Positions 42,800-54,139 of a DNA stretch of 64,000 nt are shown one piece after another. The DNA lies in assembly GCF_000340215.1 (NCBI RefSeq), contig NW_006921538.1, positions 1,922,001 to 1,986,000 on the forward strand, read 5' to 3'. The number at the start of each line of letters is the position of its first letter. Position 1 is the stretch's first letter. The notes beneath the pieces are model-generated. The model did not search any database. It worked only from the letters and a program-made list of their open reading frames with translations, and was not told where the DNA came from. Position numbers and translations under genes: made by a program. The stretch is from Pseudocercospora fijiensis CIRAD86 (lineage: Eukaryota; Ascomycota; Dothideomycetes; Mycosphaerellales; Mycosphaerellaceae).

Positions 42800-45388
42800 A
42801 CGTCGTACGCTAAAGTAGAAGTATAGCCTTACTATAAAGCACCTCGCCTAGCTTAGATTGCTAATAGAGAAGATAATATTTATATAGTTCGGTAAGGAGG
42901 GTACAAAGACCTACCGCAAGCGTATATAGACTATTTAAGATATATTGCCGAATAAGCATCTTATTAGTGCTATTTAGCTACGCGCTAAAGTTAAGAACTT
43001 AATTAGCAAGAAGTTCTTTAATGCGTATAAGCTAGAAGACAGCCTTGCTATACTACGTCGCCTTTCCGAGATATACGACGTAATCTATAATATCGCTCTA
43101 AATTAGTACCGCCTTCTCGAGGACTTTATACTACCTAATACTCGAAAGGATACCGTATAGCGAGCAATATCCTTCGAAGACAAGCGAAATATAATATAGA
43201 AGCGTATATATACGATTATATATATAGTAGTGTATTCTATAGCGATAAAGAGGGCGTCTTAGATGCTAAAGTCGCTTAGTCTTCTACTTGTCTATATTAG
43301 CAATATGCCGGCCCCTCTTATCGATACTCTTTATAGTATAGGTCTACTTCTAGCGTATAAGACTATCTAGGCCTTAATTAAGAAGAATGCTAACACTTAG
43401 CGGCTAAGGTTCTTAGAGTAGGCTAAGTTATATATCTAGTAGATCTGCTACGACAACTTTAATCGCTAGGCAAAGCGGAAGGACTAAGGCATTGCCGACA
43501 ATAATAAATAGGTTAACATTACTAACTCGTATATCGCCCTCTACGAGGATATACTAGAGGGTAGTTTAATATAGGATATACTAGACCGCTCGAAGCTAGT
43601 CCTAACTAAGAATATTATCTAAAACATCGACAATAATAATACTATTATAGTAGTCGAAATGCACTAGCTCTACGAAGCTTATATATATATATATTTAGTA
43701 ACGCGATTAAGACGATCTTTAAGGTAGCGAAGGATACCGGCAACCTAGTCGAAAAACTAGCATATTCGGAGATTAACTATAGCTTCCGTAGTAAGACTTA
43801 GCTACTAGCTATACCTCTATCGTAGAATAATAAGATCTCGAATAAGGGCACCGCCTTAGTATACGACGACATCTACTAGGGCAATCTAGGTCTAAAGCTA
43901 GAGGATCCGATTTTCGATAATAGATTAATTATTAACGTTAGTAATTAGCTAACTATCGAGCGTATATTAGCTATAATCTTTAGTAGTGTCGAGAACAAGG
44001 CTATATACGATAGGAAGCAGTATATCCTTCTAGTGCCCGCTTAGTTCTATATCTTTATAAACCTATACTTTATACTATTCCGTACCTATTAGAACAAGAA
44101 CAAGGCCGGCGATCGTATAGACTTCTCTCTATTATCGGATGTCGATTTCTAGGGTATAAAAGAGGTTAATCTAAAGTTACTAAAATTCTTCCGTATATAG
44201 AGACTGCTAAAGCGTTACTTTAAGGCCCGCACCGTCGCCGTATTCCTATAGATTATAGTTAACCGTAGCTATATCTCTAAGGATCTTGTTAGCGAAGGTA
44301 ACTAGACCCGGCCTAAGGTCGTTAAGTAGGCTATTATCGAGAAGATGTCCGCTACTAAGTATATAGATATCCTAAAGGAGATGTATAAGCTACTCCTATT
44401 ACTAGAAGCATAGGAGGGAATGCCTAATCGACCTACCTCTACCGACAATAGCGCTATACTAGCTAGGCTAGATAGGGCCTTTATATCTATATATAGACTA
44501 ATAAAGGAGATCTCTTTGTTTCTACGCGTCCGCTATACTATCTGTATATAGGATATCGGTTACCTTCGTCGATACGTAGACTATACGATCCCTATGTTCC
44601 TTAGAGCTAGATAGAGCAACTATAGTCGTCTAATAACCTATTTCTATTTCCTCCTTAATAAGGGTAGTACTAAGAACCTATAGAAGGCGGTCCTTGCTAC
44701 TATAATAGTTAATTGGTCTAGAAAGAAGGGCTATACTATCGGTAGTAATAAGATAATTAAGCTTATTAACTATACCCTATCCGAGGACTATAATCGCCTT
44801 GCTAATTCGACTTATAGACTTGCTACTACCTTTAAGCGAGTATCGATAAACCGAGAGTTATCTCGCCTTATCCGCGATATGTTTAAGGAGAATTCTAGTA
44901 TCTGTTGGACTAGTTACTATACTAATAAGGATATTAGCGCGGGCGTATTTAATCGAGCTAATAAGATCCGTATTAATAGGTTCGCGAAGTAGTAGCACGG
45001 AGATTTTACGCTCTCGGACGATATCTAGAATATCGGTGCAGATTAGATACTATTAGTCGTTAAGAACTTTAACGCTACTAACTAGAACTTTATTCGAGGC
45101 CGTACTACGGTGCTAGAATCTAATGCCTTAGAGGGTTCTAATGCTATAGAGCGCCTAGATAGTATTAATTACGGTCTAATTAAAGATGCAGTACTTAATC
45201 TAGAGCGAGATAATATATAGGTTTAGCTTGTAGATAGTACTACTTAGCTATTCGAGGGTATAGAAACCTAGGACCTAACTAGTATAGGCACTAGCGCTAG
45301 CGCTAGCAACGGTAGAGTAGAAGGAGCTAATATAGGTCTCCTCGCACGTATAGGTAGCCTTAGTAGTAAGGGTAGTAGTAACTTCTAA
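42800..45388 (+). pseudogene. DUF6589-like protein relic
   Basis: The plus-strand reading through TAG codons includes FGKEGTKTYRKRI near 42892, ISNMPAPLIDTLYSIGLLLA near 43293, ICYDNFNR near 43448, the conserved-block equivalents LTIERILAIIFSSVENK near 43951 and FYIFINLYFILFRTY near 44046, then a long C-terminal part with ANKIRINRFAK near 44960, ending SSKGSSNF before TAA at 45386. This order (N-P-x-x-x-I-D, then Y-D-N-F/I-N, then a D-Q-L-T-like segment followed by F-H-like) agrees with my knowledge of fungal DUF6589 proteins, which are often multicopy and near transposons. The start is not defined. Frame continuity over the whole length was not exhaustively checked. Confidence 0.6.
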
Positions 45389-45403
45389 AGGAATAGAGTA
45401 TAG

Positions 45404-45453
45404 AGTATAGAGCATAGAGCATAGAGTATAGAGTATAGAGCATAGAGTATAAT
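45404..45453. repeat. 7-bp tandem repeat (ATAGAGT/C)
   Basis: About seven heptamer copies lie directly after the stop of the DUF6589-like relic. Confidence 0.8.
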
Positions 45454-45580
45454 ATTTAATATATTAAGGTAGGACTATTCTTGTCTAAGCACTAAACTAA
45501 CGCTAGCACTAAACTAACGCCTATAATGTCGTCGTTATCCTATAGTAGCTCTAGATTGTACGCGCCTAGCGGCGAAGTAA

Positions 45581-45892
45581 TAGCGGTAGACTAGAGTACG
45601 TACCTAGCGGTAGACTAGAGTGCGTACCTAGCGGTAGACTAGAGTGCGTGCCTAGCGGTAGACTAGAGTGCGTGCCTAGCGGTAGACTAGAGTACGTACC
45701 TAGCGGTAGACTAGAGTGCGTGCCTAGCGGTAGACTAGAGTGCGTACCTAGCGGTAGACTAGAGTGCGTGCCTAGCGGTAGACTAGAGTGCGTGCCTAGC
45801 GGTAGACTAGAGTGTATACCTAGCGGTAGACTAGAGTACGTGCCTAGCGGTAGACTAGAGTACGTGCCGCGGTAGACTAGGGTACGTACCTC
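45581..45892. repeat. 24-bp minisatellite, about 13 copies
   Basis: The unit TAGCGGTAGACTAGAGTGCG plus TGCC/TACC is repeated with few substitutions, mostly TG/TA transitions. In one plus-strand frame it reads as an eight-residue repeat (PSGRLECV), an accident of the period being a multiple of three. Confidence 0.9.
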
Positions 45893-46699
45893 GTCGGGAG
45901 TGTTTATAAAGTCGAAGGGTTTAGCTAGGCGTACGATAATAGTTTAATAGCTAGCTAGGCTAGGCGTACGATAATAGCTTAATAACTAGCGTTACTCTAA
46001 CTAGCGGCAGTCGGAGTCTTAGTTAGAGTAGAGGTCTCTACTATTAGCTTCGCTTTAGACTTAGTTCCTATATGAATTTAGAGCGCCTAATACTAAAGGA
46101 GGCCTCCGGTAATTTCGATAACTACTAGCAATTCTAGCCTTAGGCATTTAACTAGCAGTAGTCGGCGGCTATAGCGTTAAAAGTGCGATAATATATAGCC
46201 GTTATTGTTGCCTTACTATTATAGCGTAAATAGCGCAATCCTATTAGTAGAGGCAAACCTTACCTACGATGCGCTAATATAGACCTACGCTTCCTAGTTT
46301 AACTTCTTCTTCTTCTATATATACTAATACACTAACATACTAACACCCCTAGCAATATACTAGCTATCGGCTTCTAATAGCAATAGTGTCGATACCTCTT
46401 TGTCGTATATAGGTAGCTCTATAGCGATTAATACTATTCCTTACTAGTTCTACGGCTTGCTACCGATAGAGCCGCTTGTCTAATAGTTAAGGTTCCTCGA
46501 TAGGTAGAGTTTGTTTAGTCCTTCTCTTAAGGTCTCCGATAGGCTTTGCTAAGCAAGACATTACGAGGCGACTCTCCTAGCGAGTAGATATACTATAGCT
46601 TTAGCGGGCGTCGACTACGCATTTAACCGAAAGAGTATAGTTATTGTTAGATCGCAGTCTTGTCTTAGTATAATAAACTGCGGGTCTTAGGTAGATTAG
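45893..46699. other. RIP-mutated spacer inside the 18.7 kb element
   Basis: It contains a short duplicated stretch (AGCTAGGCGTACGATAATAG near 45923 and again near 45957) and no recognisable coding sequence. Confidence 0.45.
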
Positions 46700-46993
46700 C
46701 GGAGGTAAAAACTCTTTAGTAAGGTATACCTATAATGCGGCTAACGGTCTAACTCGGTAAAAACTCTTTAGTAAGGTATACCTTAAGTAGCGGCTCGATA
46801 GCGACTCTCCTACTAAGTAGGTTAATAGGTTCGTAGTATTGCTATAGGTCTAACTCGGTAAAAACTCTTTAGTAAGGTATACCTTAAGTAGCGGCTAGGC
46901 CTAATTTGGTAAAAACTCTTTAGTAAGCTATACCTTAAGTAGCGGCTAGGCCTAATTCGGTAAAAACTCTTTAGTAAGGTATACCTTAAGTAG
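46700..46993. repeat. Diverged repeats of about 53 bp, split by the chromovirus
   Basis: Five copies share GGTAAAAACTCTTTAGTAAG and GTATACCTTAAGTAGCGGC-like sequence, at irregular to about 53-bp spacing. The last copy is interrupted after TTAAGTAG at 46993 and resumes AGTAGCGGCTA at 54135, which defines the retrotransposon insertion site exactly. Confidence 0.85.
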
Positions 46994-47189
46994 TGTTAGG
47001 ACTAAAGAGGCTACACGTAATTAGTATGTGATTAGGCTAAGTAAAGCTAGGGTCTTAGTGCCTTAGGTAGGGCTTGGCGCTTAGCGTTAGGCTAACTAGC
47101 CTGCCTTCCTCCTTCTCCTCCTAGTTCTCTATCGAATACTACTTGTACCTACTACTACCCTATCTACCTACTAACATACCCTTCTTATA
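46994..47189 (+). repeat. 5' LTR of the chromovirus
   Basis: 196 bp, closely similar to the 3' LTR; the differences seen are mostly RIP-type transitions plus a small indel near the start. A primer-binding site should begin at 47190 (TAGTATTCG...), but the tRNA could not be assigned. Confidence 0.9.
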
Positions 47190-47239
47190 TAGTATTCGAT
47201 CTACCCTTTAAGGGCAGTAGCTAGATAGTCCTTATTTCA

Positions 47240-48810
47240 AGCTTTTAGCGGTATAGCTACGAACAAGACTAATCTAACTATATTGCGCCCGAAGAACGGG
47301 ACCTATACGTACTATTCTATCGAAACAACCGTACTAATTATTAAGCAAGGCCTTCTATACGGCCTATTATACTAAGTTAAGCATACTAGGCCGATATCCA
47401 CTAATTCCGCTATATCCGCATCTTAGGGGCTAATAATACATTATTAGTGTCGCCTCTTATAATAGCCGGTTTATTACGAAACAACAACCGCGGCGCCGCT
47501 AGCAGCGCTAGCAATAATAATACTAGTAGCATAGTGCCTACCGAAGTGCCTACTAAAGTGCCTACTAAAGCACCTACTAAAGTGCCTCCTACTAAAGAGC
47601 CTACTAGAGGGCCTGCTAAAGAAGAACCTATAATTCTAGGTAATAATCTAGAATTGCCTATTAACGACATTCTTAGCAACATTGTTAATCGACGATATAG
47701 CTAGCTAGCCTTTAGCCCTCAACTAGTAGGGAGACTTTAAGAAGCTACTTAAAACAGGCTTACTGCCCTACGTTAAGAACAATAGCTAAAGGATAATCTC
47801 CTCGAGATTCGCCGCCTATAGGAAGCCCTAATAACTACTGCTAGACTAGAACTAGTAGCAGGACCTTCCGTACAAAAGAAGGATACTAAGCTTAAGGACT
47901 ATACTATATTCGATAGCTCGAGTCGAAAGTAGTACAACGACTACATTCGTAACTATAAGCTTAACTAGCGCAATGCACTAAGAGCGTTGCTAGATAACTA
48001 TTTATTAGTCGTCTACGCTATACAATACATTAATAGAGACCTAAAACGTACCTAGGATAACTATTTTAAATCCCTTAACGATTAGACCGCTATTTAGTAG
48101 CAGACCTATAAAACTATTATACTAGACACCCTTAGAAACCCTATACTAAGGCAACAACACGCTTAGGACTAGTACCTTCGAGCTAAGCAAAAGACTAATT
48201 AATTAGCTCGCTTATTTAAGGCCTATTTGCAGACCCTCGAGGACGATTTACTACCTAAGACCGACTCTATCTAGATATCTAAGATACGACCTAAATTGCG
48301 ATAGGAATTAGTCCTTAAATTAGACCGCCGCCGTGTATTCGAACAGGCTAACCTAATACGCATTTAATTCATAGTCGAAGTAGAAACAGCCGAACGAGCT
48401 ATTTAGCTCTAATAACGACTAGAATCGAGGATCCGACTAGCTAGTACTAACCGCGGCAACCGTAGTGCCCGCGGAGGAAACTAAGGTTCCTACTAAAACA
48501 ATAGTGCTAATAATAGGAATAGTAACAACGACCGTAGAAGAGGCCGTAGCCGGCGGCTATATAGAGGAGGCCGCGATAGGGGCCGTAGAAGGGGCTCGTA
48601 TCCCTATAATACTAACCGCTCGACTAACAATAATAGTAACAGCTATAGCAACCCCCTAACCGGACTAAAGTGCTTTAATTGCAATAGCACTAGCTATCTA
48701 CTAGGCTAATGCGATAAACCTAAGGACTAGGCCCGAATCGACCGTACTGCCGCTAAGTACCGAAAGCACCTTTTAGCAGCTAACGCTACCCCTATAGGCT
48801 AACCTTCGAA
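47240..48810 (+). pseudogene. Chromovirus Gag relic with CCHC zinc knuckle
   Basis: The reading is acidic/basic helical sequence followed by a basic Arg/Gly-rich section and one zinc knuckle near 48667-48715 (CFNCNSTS...CDKP) in which the expected His codon reads Tyr, a RIP-type change. Low-complexity Pro/Thr repeats occur near 47545-47615. Confidence 0.75.
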
Positions 48811-48829
48811 AAAAGAATAAGCGCCGTAC

Positions 48830-51800
48830 TAACTGTTAGCCTTGTGCGGCGTAAGACTATCGACATTATGCTAGCTATTATACGTACCTGTCTCGTAGGG
48901 GATATATATAGCAACAATTATAAAACTAAGGTTACTCTAGACCTAGGAAATTCAGTTAGCGCCCTTATTAACTATCGCCTAGCTAAGCAATTAGACCTTC
49001 GATAATTGCCTAGGACTAACCTACTAACCCTTACTTAGTTTAATAACGCTCGGCACTTAACCTATAGAGCTTACTATATCTATATAGCCCTAAGAGACGA
49101 CCTCGGCAATAAGCGCCTGCTAAACTTTACTACCTACGTAGTAGATATAGATAGCCTCCTATCCGATATTATTATTAGCAACCCTATTCTTAAGTACTAT
49201 GCTATAGCTATAGACCTAGGCCTCTAGAAGTAGCGATTCGGAATTGCTAGGAAAGAGGATATTAAATACATTAATATTAGCGAGTGCCCTAACGATATTA
49301 GGGTCCTGTTTATTAGCAACCTAATACCTGCCTTAGCTAATCCGACTACCGACCTACTCGGCAGTAATAACGATAAACCTATGTCCCCTAATAGTATAGA
49401 CCCTAATCAGCTCGAGCGTATACTAGAGCCTATTCGAGAGACCTATATTAATGTGTTTAAACACTACCTAGTATCGACGTTGCCTATGTTTAAAGAGACG
49501 GATTATAAGATTAATATTATAGAGGGCAAAGAGGTCCCTTTTAGTCCCCTCTATAACCTTAGTAAACGAGAGCTTACTATATTGCGTAAGTATCTAGAGG
49601 AAAACCTAGCTAATAGTCGAATTCGATATAGCAACAGCCCTGCTAGTACGCCTATCCTGTTTGTTCTAAAGAAGGATAGTAGCCTGCGCCTATATATCGA
49701 TTATCGTAGGCTTAATGCTATTACTATCAAAGACCGCTACCTACTTCCGCTTATTAATAAGACCCTCGATCGCCTTTCTAGTACCTACTTCTATACTATA
49801 TTAGATATTAAAGACGCCTATTACCGTATTCGCATTCGTAAGGGTAATAAATAGAAGACGGCCTTCCGCACTCGCTATAGCTATTTTAAGTACTTAGTTA
49901 TACTATTTAGGCTAGCTAACGCCCCTACAACATTCTAGTCCTATATTAATCGGGCCCTATTAGCCCTATTAGACTACCTCTATATAGTTTACCTAGACGA
50001 TATCCTAGTTTACACCTATTCGCCTAATATCGCAGAGCACTAGGCCGTAGTACGCAAGGTGCTCGACCGCCTACGGGCCTATAGCCTATATTACAAGCCT
50101 TCTAAATGCACCTTTGCTACTAAAGAGGTGTCCTTCCTTAGCTTCCTCGTATCAACCGAGGGTATTAAGGCTAATCCTAATCGAATTAAGACTATTACTA
50201 AATAGCTAATACCTACTAGTATTAAAGAGCTTTAATTATTCCTAGGTTTTACTAACTTCTACCGTCGATTTATCGAAAGTTACTCGCGGTACGTAATACT
50301 ACTAACTAAGCTTACTAAAACTAAGGCTAATCTATCTAGAGAGTTTAAATAGACTAATAGAGTACAAGCCGCTTTTAATAGCTTAAAGAAGCGCTTTACT
50401 AAAGTCCCCTTATTATACTACTTCGTACTAAGCAAACTAATCCGTATTAAGACTAACGCTTTACAGTTCGCTATATCGGCTATTATATTATAGCAATTAG
50501 ATAATAACTATTACTAGTACCCGATTGCCTTCTTCTCGAGGAAGATAATCGATACTAAGCGTCGCTACGAAACCTACGAATAAGAGCTCTTAGCAATCGT
50601 AGAAGCCTTTAAGCACTAGCGCTACTATCTCGATAGTGCATAGCATACTATTTAGGTCTATACAGACTATAACAACCTCCGTAGAATTACGAAGGTTACT
50701 AGGGTTATAGGTCGATAGGCTAGGTAGGCCGTCTACCTCGCTAGGTTTGATTTTGATATATTATATCGGCTAGGCGTAAGCAACCCTACTAATAGCCTAT
50801 CGAGGCGACCTAATTACGATAGCGGGACTTAGCAATCTATTAATTTATTGTTTCTAACCCTATAGTATAAGATTGCTATAGCCTATATTATTAATAAGCA
50901 AGCGTAGGATAAGCGGCTTACCGGACTCCGCGACGGCTTAAAGCATATTAATGCTCTTGCTATATTAATAGTGCGTATTAAGGTAAGGGCTAAGGACATA
51001 GATAGGAGAAGTTATAATAACTCCCTAGTCGATATCGCTATATATAGTAATAGCGATTAAAGCACTAATACAGTTAATCCGGCTGCTAGTACTACTAGAT
51101 ATATATAGTACGTACTACGTAAGACAGCGAGGGTGCTATTAAGCGAACTTATAGACGGGGATAGCCGAGCGTTTATAGATAAGCTGTTACGTGCTTAGCA
51201 AAGGGACGCCTTTGCTACGGCTCGTATAGATTAGCTTAGAAGTAGCCGCAAGACTAGATCTAGCAAGAATTAGTCGATTAATACTAATAGCTATTTGCGC
51301 TATAAGGGTAGGCTCTATATCCCTACCGAGCATTCGATCCGACAAGAGCTTCTTAAGCGACACTATAATAGTGAGCTTGCTAGTTACTATAGTATAGAGA
51401 GGTCGTACGAGCTACTATCGCATATATACTACTAGCTAAATAGTAAGCGGGATATAAAGGAATATATCGATACGTATACCGTATACTAGCGTATTAAGGC
51501 ACCGAAGCATTAGCCTTTTAGCGAGTTGTCCTTATTACTAGTCCCTAATAAGCTATTCGTAGAGCTTATAATAGATTTTATTATAGGTCTTTCCCCTACT
51601 AAACGAAGAGGAAGTAGAGACGTCTTTAATGCTATACTAGTCGTTATAGACCGATTCACTAAGGGTGCTCGCTATATTCCTACTCGGAAGGACTAGACGG
51701 CTATTAATATAGCTAAAGCACTATAGAACAACATCTTCTGTAGCTATTAGGGGACCCCTAAGGGGATAGTCTCCGACCGGGGCTCGATATTTATATCGCA

Positions 51801-52706
51801 CTATTAGAGCGAAATATACCTATAGCTAAGACTAAAGCATCGGCTATTAATAGCCTTCTACCTATAGACTAACGGTTAAACAGAGAGACAGAATGCTACG
51901 CTATAGCAATACTTACGAAGCTACATTAATAAGGACCCTAATAGATAGGTCGACCTCCTATAACCGGCCGAGTTTGTATATAACAATAGCGTACATTTAT
52001 TAACTAAGGTTTCGCTATATATAGCTATAATAGGTTAAAACGCCGCGTTACTATAAGATCCATTTACCTCGCTCGAGGCCGAGCGTAGGGAAAGGGAAGC
52101 GCGTTAAGTACTAGAGACACTAGCGGCAATAGAACGTGTCTAGAAGATACGGGAGATCTATACTAAGATAGTTAAGAAGCTAACAAAGGCTTAAGAGTAC
52201 TAAAAGACCTACTACGATAAGCGCTATATGCTAATAACCTTTAAACAAGGCGATATAGTTATACTAAGTACTAAGAACCTCCGTATCCGCAAATACCTAT
52301 CCCCTAATAGCAAAACAAGGCCTAAGCTCGCACTAAGATATATTAGCCTATTCCGCATCCGAGAACCGAAGGGCAATAGCTAGGCCTACTAGTTGTAGCT
52401 TCTACCTTATTATACTATCTATAATACCTTCTATATCTCCCTCCTTAAACTATACTACTAGCGCGAAGGCGATGAAGCGCCTACTAAGTTAGAAGAAGTC
52501 TTAGCTAATAGCGAAGAGCTATAGTCTGTAGAACGTATCCTATAGTACTAGACTAGGAAAGGTAAGAAGGAGTACCTATTAAGATAGCAAGGCTATTTAC
52601 CTAAATAGAACTCGTAGGAAGCTAAAGGTTCCTTTAAAGACATAACTAAGTTGTTAGACGAATATTGGACTAGCGTAAAGAACAAGAAGAAGGCCAAGAA
52701 CTTATA
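48830..52706 (+). pseudogene. Chromovirus Pol relic: protease, RT, RNase H, integrase, chromodomain
   Basis: The aspartic protease segment VTLDLGNSVSALIN is near 48935. Reverse transcriptase spans about 49500-50200, with LYIDYRRLNAI near 49689 and the catalytic VYLDDILVYT near 49988. RNase H follows, with IAFFSRKI near 50525. The integrase core has ELIIDF near 51558, GIVSDRGSIF near 51759 and TERQN near 51880. A C-terminal chromodomain with VERIL, KKEYLLR and LLDEYW lies at about 52520-52680. Trp and Gln positions are mostly TAG. The intact open part is only 49381-49851. Confidence 0.9.
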
Positions 52707-53924
52707 ATGCCGCTAATATTACTAAAAGAGACCTAGGAACAATGCTACCCCCGGGGTGCTATTAGCTAACTAATTAGAGGCCGGCAAACTAGGACAATAA
52801 GACTATACTAGGCGTGCTACGACGCGTCAATTAATTAGTTACTGCTCTTTCAAAGACTCTACCTCTTGTTCCTTTATTCTATCGAGGCCTCGAGGCCTAG
52901 GCAATCGACGAGGATACGCGCGCGCGCGTACGAATAACGGTATATTAGAAGATAGCGCGCGCGCCTATATTAGTAACGGTATTACGGAGTATATTGCTAT
53001 TCGAAGAAGGAAATACGCGACTATATTAGTAATAGTGTTGCTAGTTTGTTATTAGTTAAAGAAGAAGATTAGAAGCAAGGTAAAGTTAGCGCTAAGACGG
53101 CTAGTACCGCTATTATTAACGTTACCTGCTATTGTTACTATGCCTACGAAGACAACCTTACCTATACTACGAGCCTAAGGTGCTAAGGGGTTAATCAAAA
53201 CTTTAAGGCTAAGTCAAAATATTAAGGCTTAAAAGGATTAAGTAGCTTAATAGACTAACTAACTAAGGGTAAAACTATAGAGCTAAGCTAGCCGGGGTCG
53301 ATCTTGCGGATAATAGGTTACTCCTCGATCTTTCCGATCCTTTAAGCGAGGCGAACCTCTACTACTACACTTATAATAGCCTTTACCTATAGAAACTAGA
53401 CGAGCTGTGTTTTTTTAAAAAAAATAAGACAAGATTAACACTTGAAGGCTGCCAAACCTAACTAATTAGGGCTAGCGAAACTACGAACAATAATAGTCCT
53501 CGTAATAATAAGAACAAACCCTCGGAAGCGGACAACCCTCGGAAGCGGACAACCCTCGGAAGCGGACATTGCTAAGTCTTTTAAGAGTAGACGTAAAGAA
53601 CTCGATACGACATTACTTAGAACGGAGGCAGTGCTATAATACCTCGTACGTCTACCTATTATAGTAGGGAAGACGCGCTCGTATTATAATTAGTCGAAGG
53701 CCCTCAATTCTTATAGATATATATTACTTTATAGTTTATTATATATAGAGATAGCGCAGTTAGAGTTATATATTGTATTGTTTAGAGGTAAGGTTTAACA
53801 TAGTTATATAATTAGGTAGTTAAGTGTTTAATTTAGTACGGCTAAGCGGCTTATTAGACTTGCTAAGTTAGTAGTAATAGAGGTCGAGATTGGAATATAG
53901 ACAGGCTACGAGGGCGCGGCCTTT
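52707..53924. other. Non-coding region between Pol and the 3' LTR
   Basis: About 1.2 kb, long for a 3' untranslated region. It contains a (CG)n-like run near 52918-52930, an A-rich run near 53410-53427 and a triple 17-bp repeat (CCCTCGGAAGCGGACAA) at 53519-53568. No gene is recognised. Confidence 0.5.
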
Positions 53925-53936
53925 AGAAGGGAAGCG

Positions 53937-54134
53937 TGTATTAGGACTAAAGAGGCTACACGTAATTAGCATATAATTAGGCCGAGTAAAGCTAGGGTCT
54001 TAGTACCTTAGGCAGGGCTTAGCGCTTAGCGTTAGGCTAACTAGCCTGCCTTCCTCCTTCTCCTCCTAGTTCTCTATCGAATACTACTTGTACCTACTAC
54101 TACCCTATCTACCTACTAATATACCCTTCTTATA
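53937..54134 (+). repeat. 3' LTR of the chromovirus
   Basis: 198 bp, bounded on the left by the purine-rich tract and on the right by AGTAG. It matches the 5' LTR across its length. Confidence 0.9.
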
Positions 54135-54139
54135 AGTAG

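Larger units (their letters stand above)
46994..54134 (+). mobile_element. Ty3/gypsy chromovirus (LTR retrotransposon), RIP-mutated, nested
   Basis: The 5' LTR is at 46994-47189 (196 bp) and the 3' LTR at 53937-54134 (198 bp), both starting TGT(A)TTAGGACTAAAGAGG and ending CTTCTTATA (the expected CA has become TA). The target duplication is AGTAG (46989-46993 and 54135-54139). A purine-rich tract (AGAAGGGAAG) immediately precedes the 3' LTR. The internal order is Gag, protease, reverse transcriptase, RNase H, integrase, chromodomain, which identifies a chromovirus of the Ty3/gypsy group. All genes are riddled with stops. Confidence 0.92.

Noticed and set aside
45648..45875. Open frame of eight-residue PSGRLECV-type repeats
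   Set aside because: It is created by a 24-bp minisatellite in RIP-mutated non-coding DNA, with no coding context.
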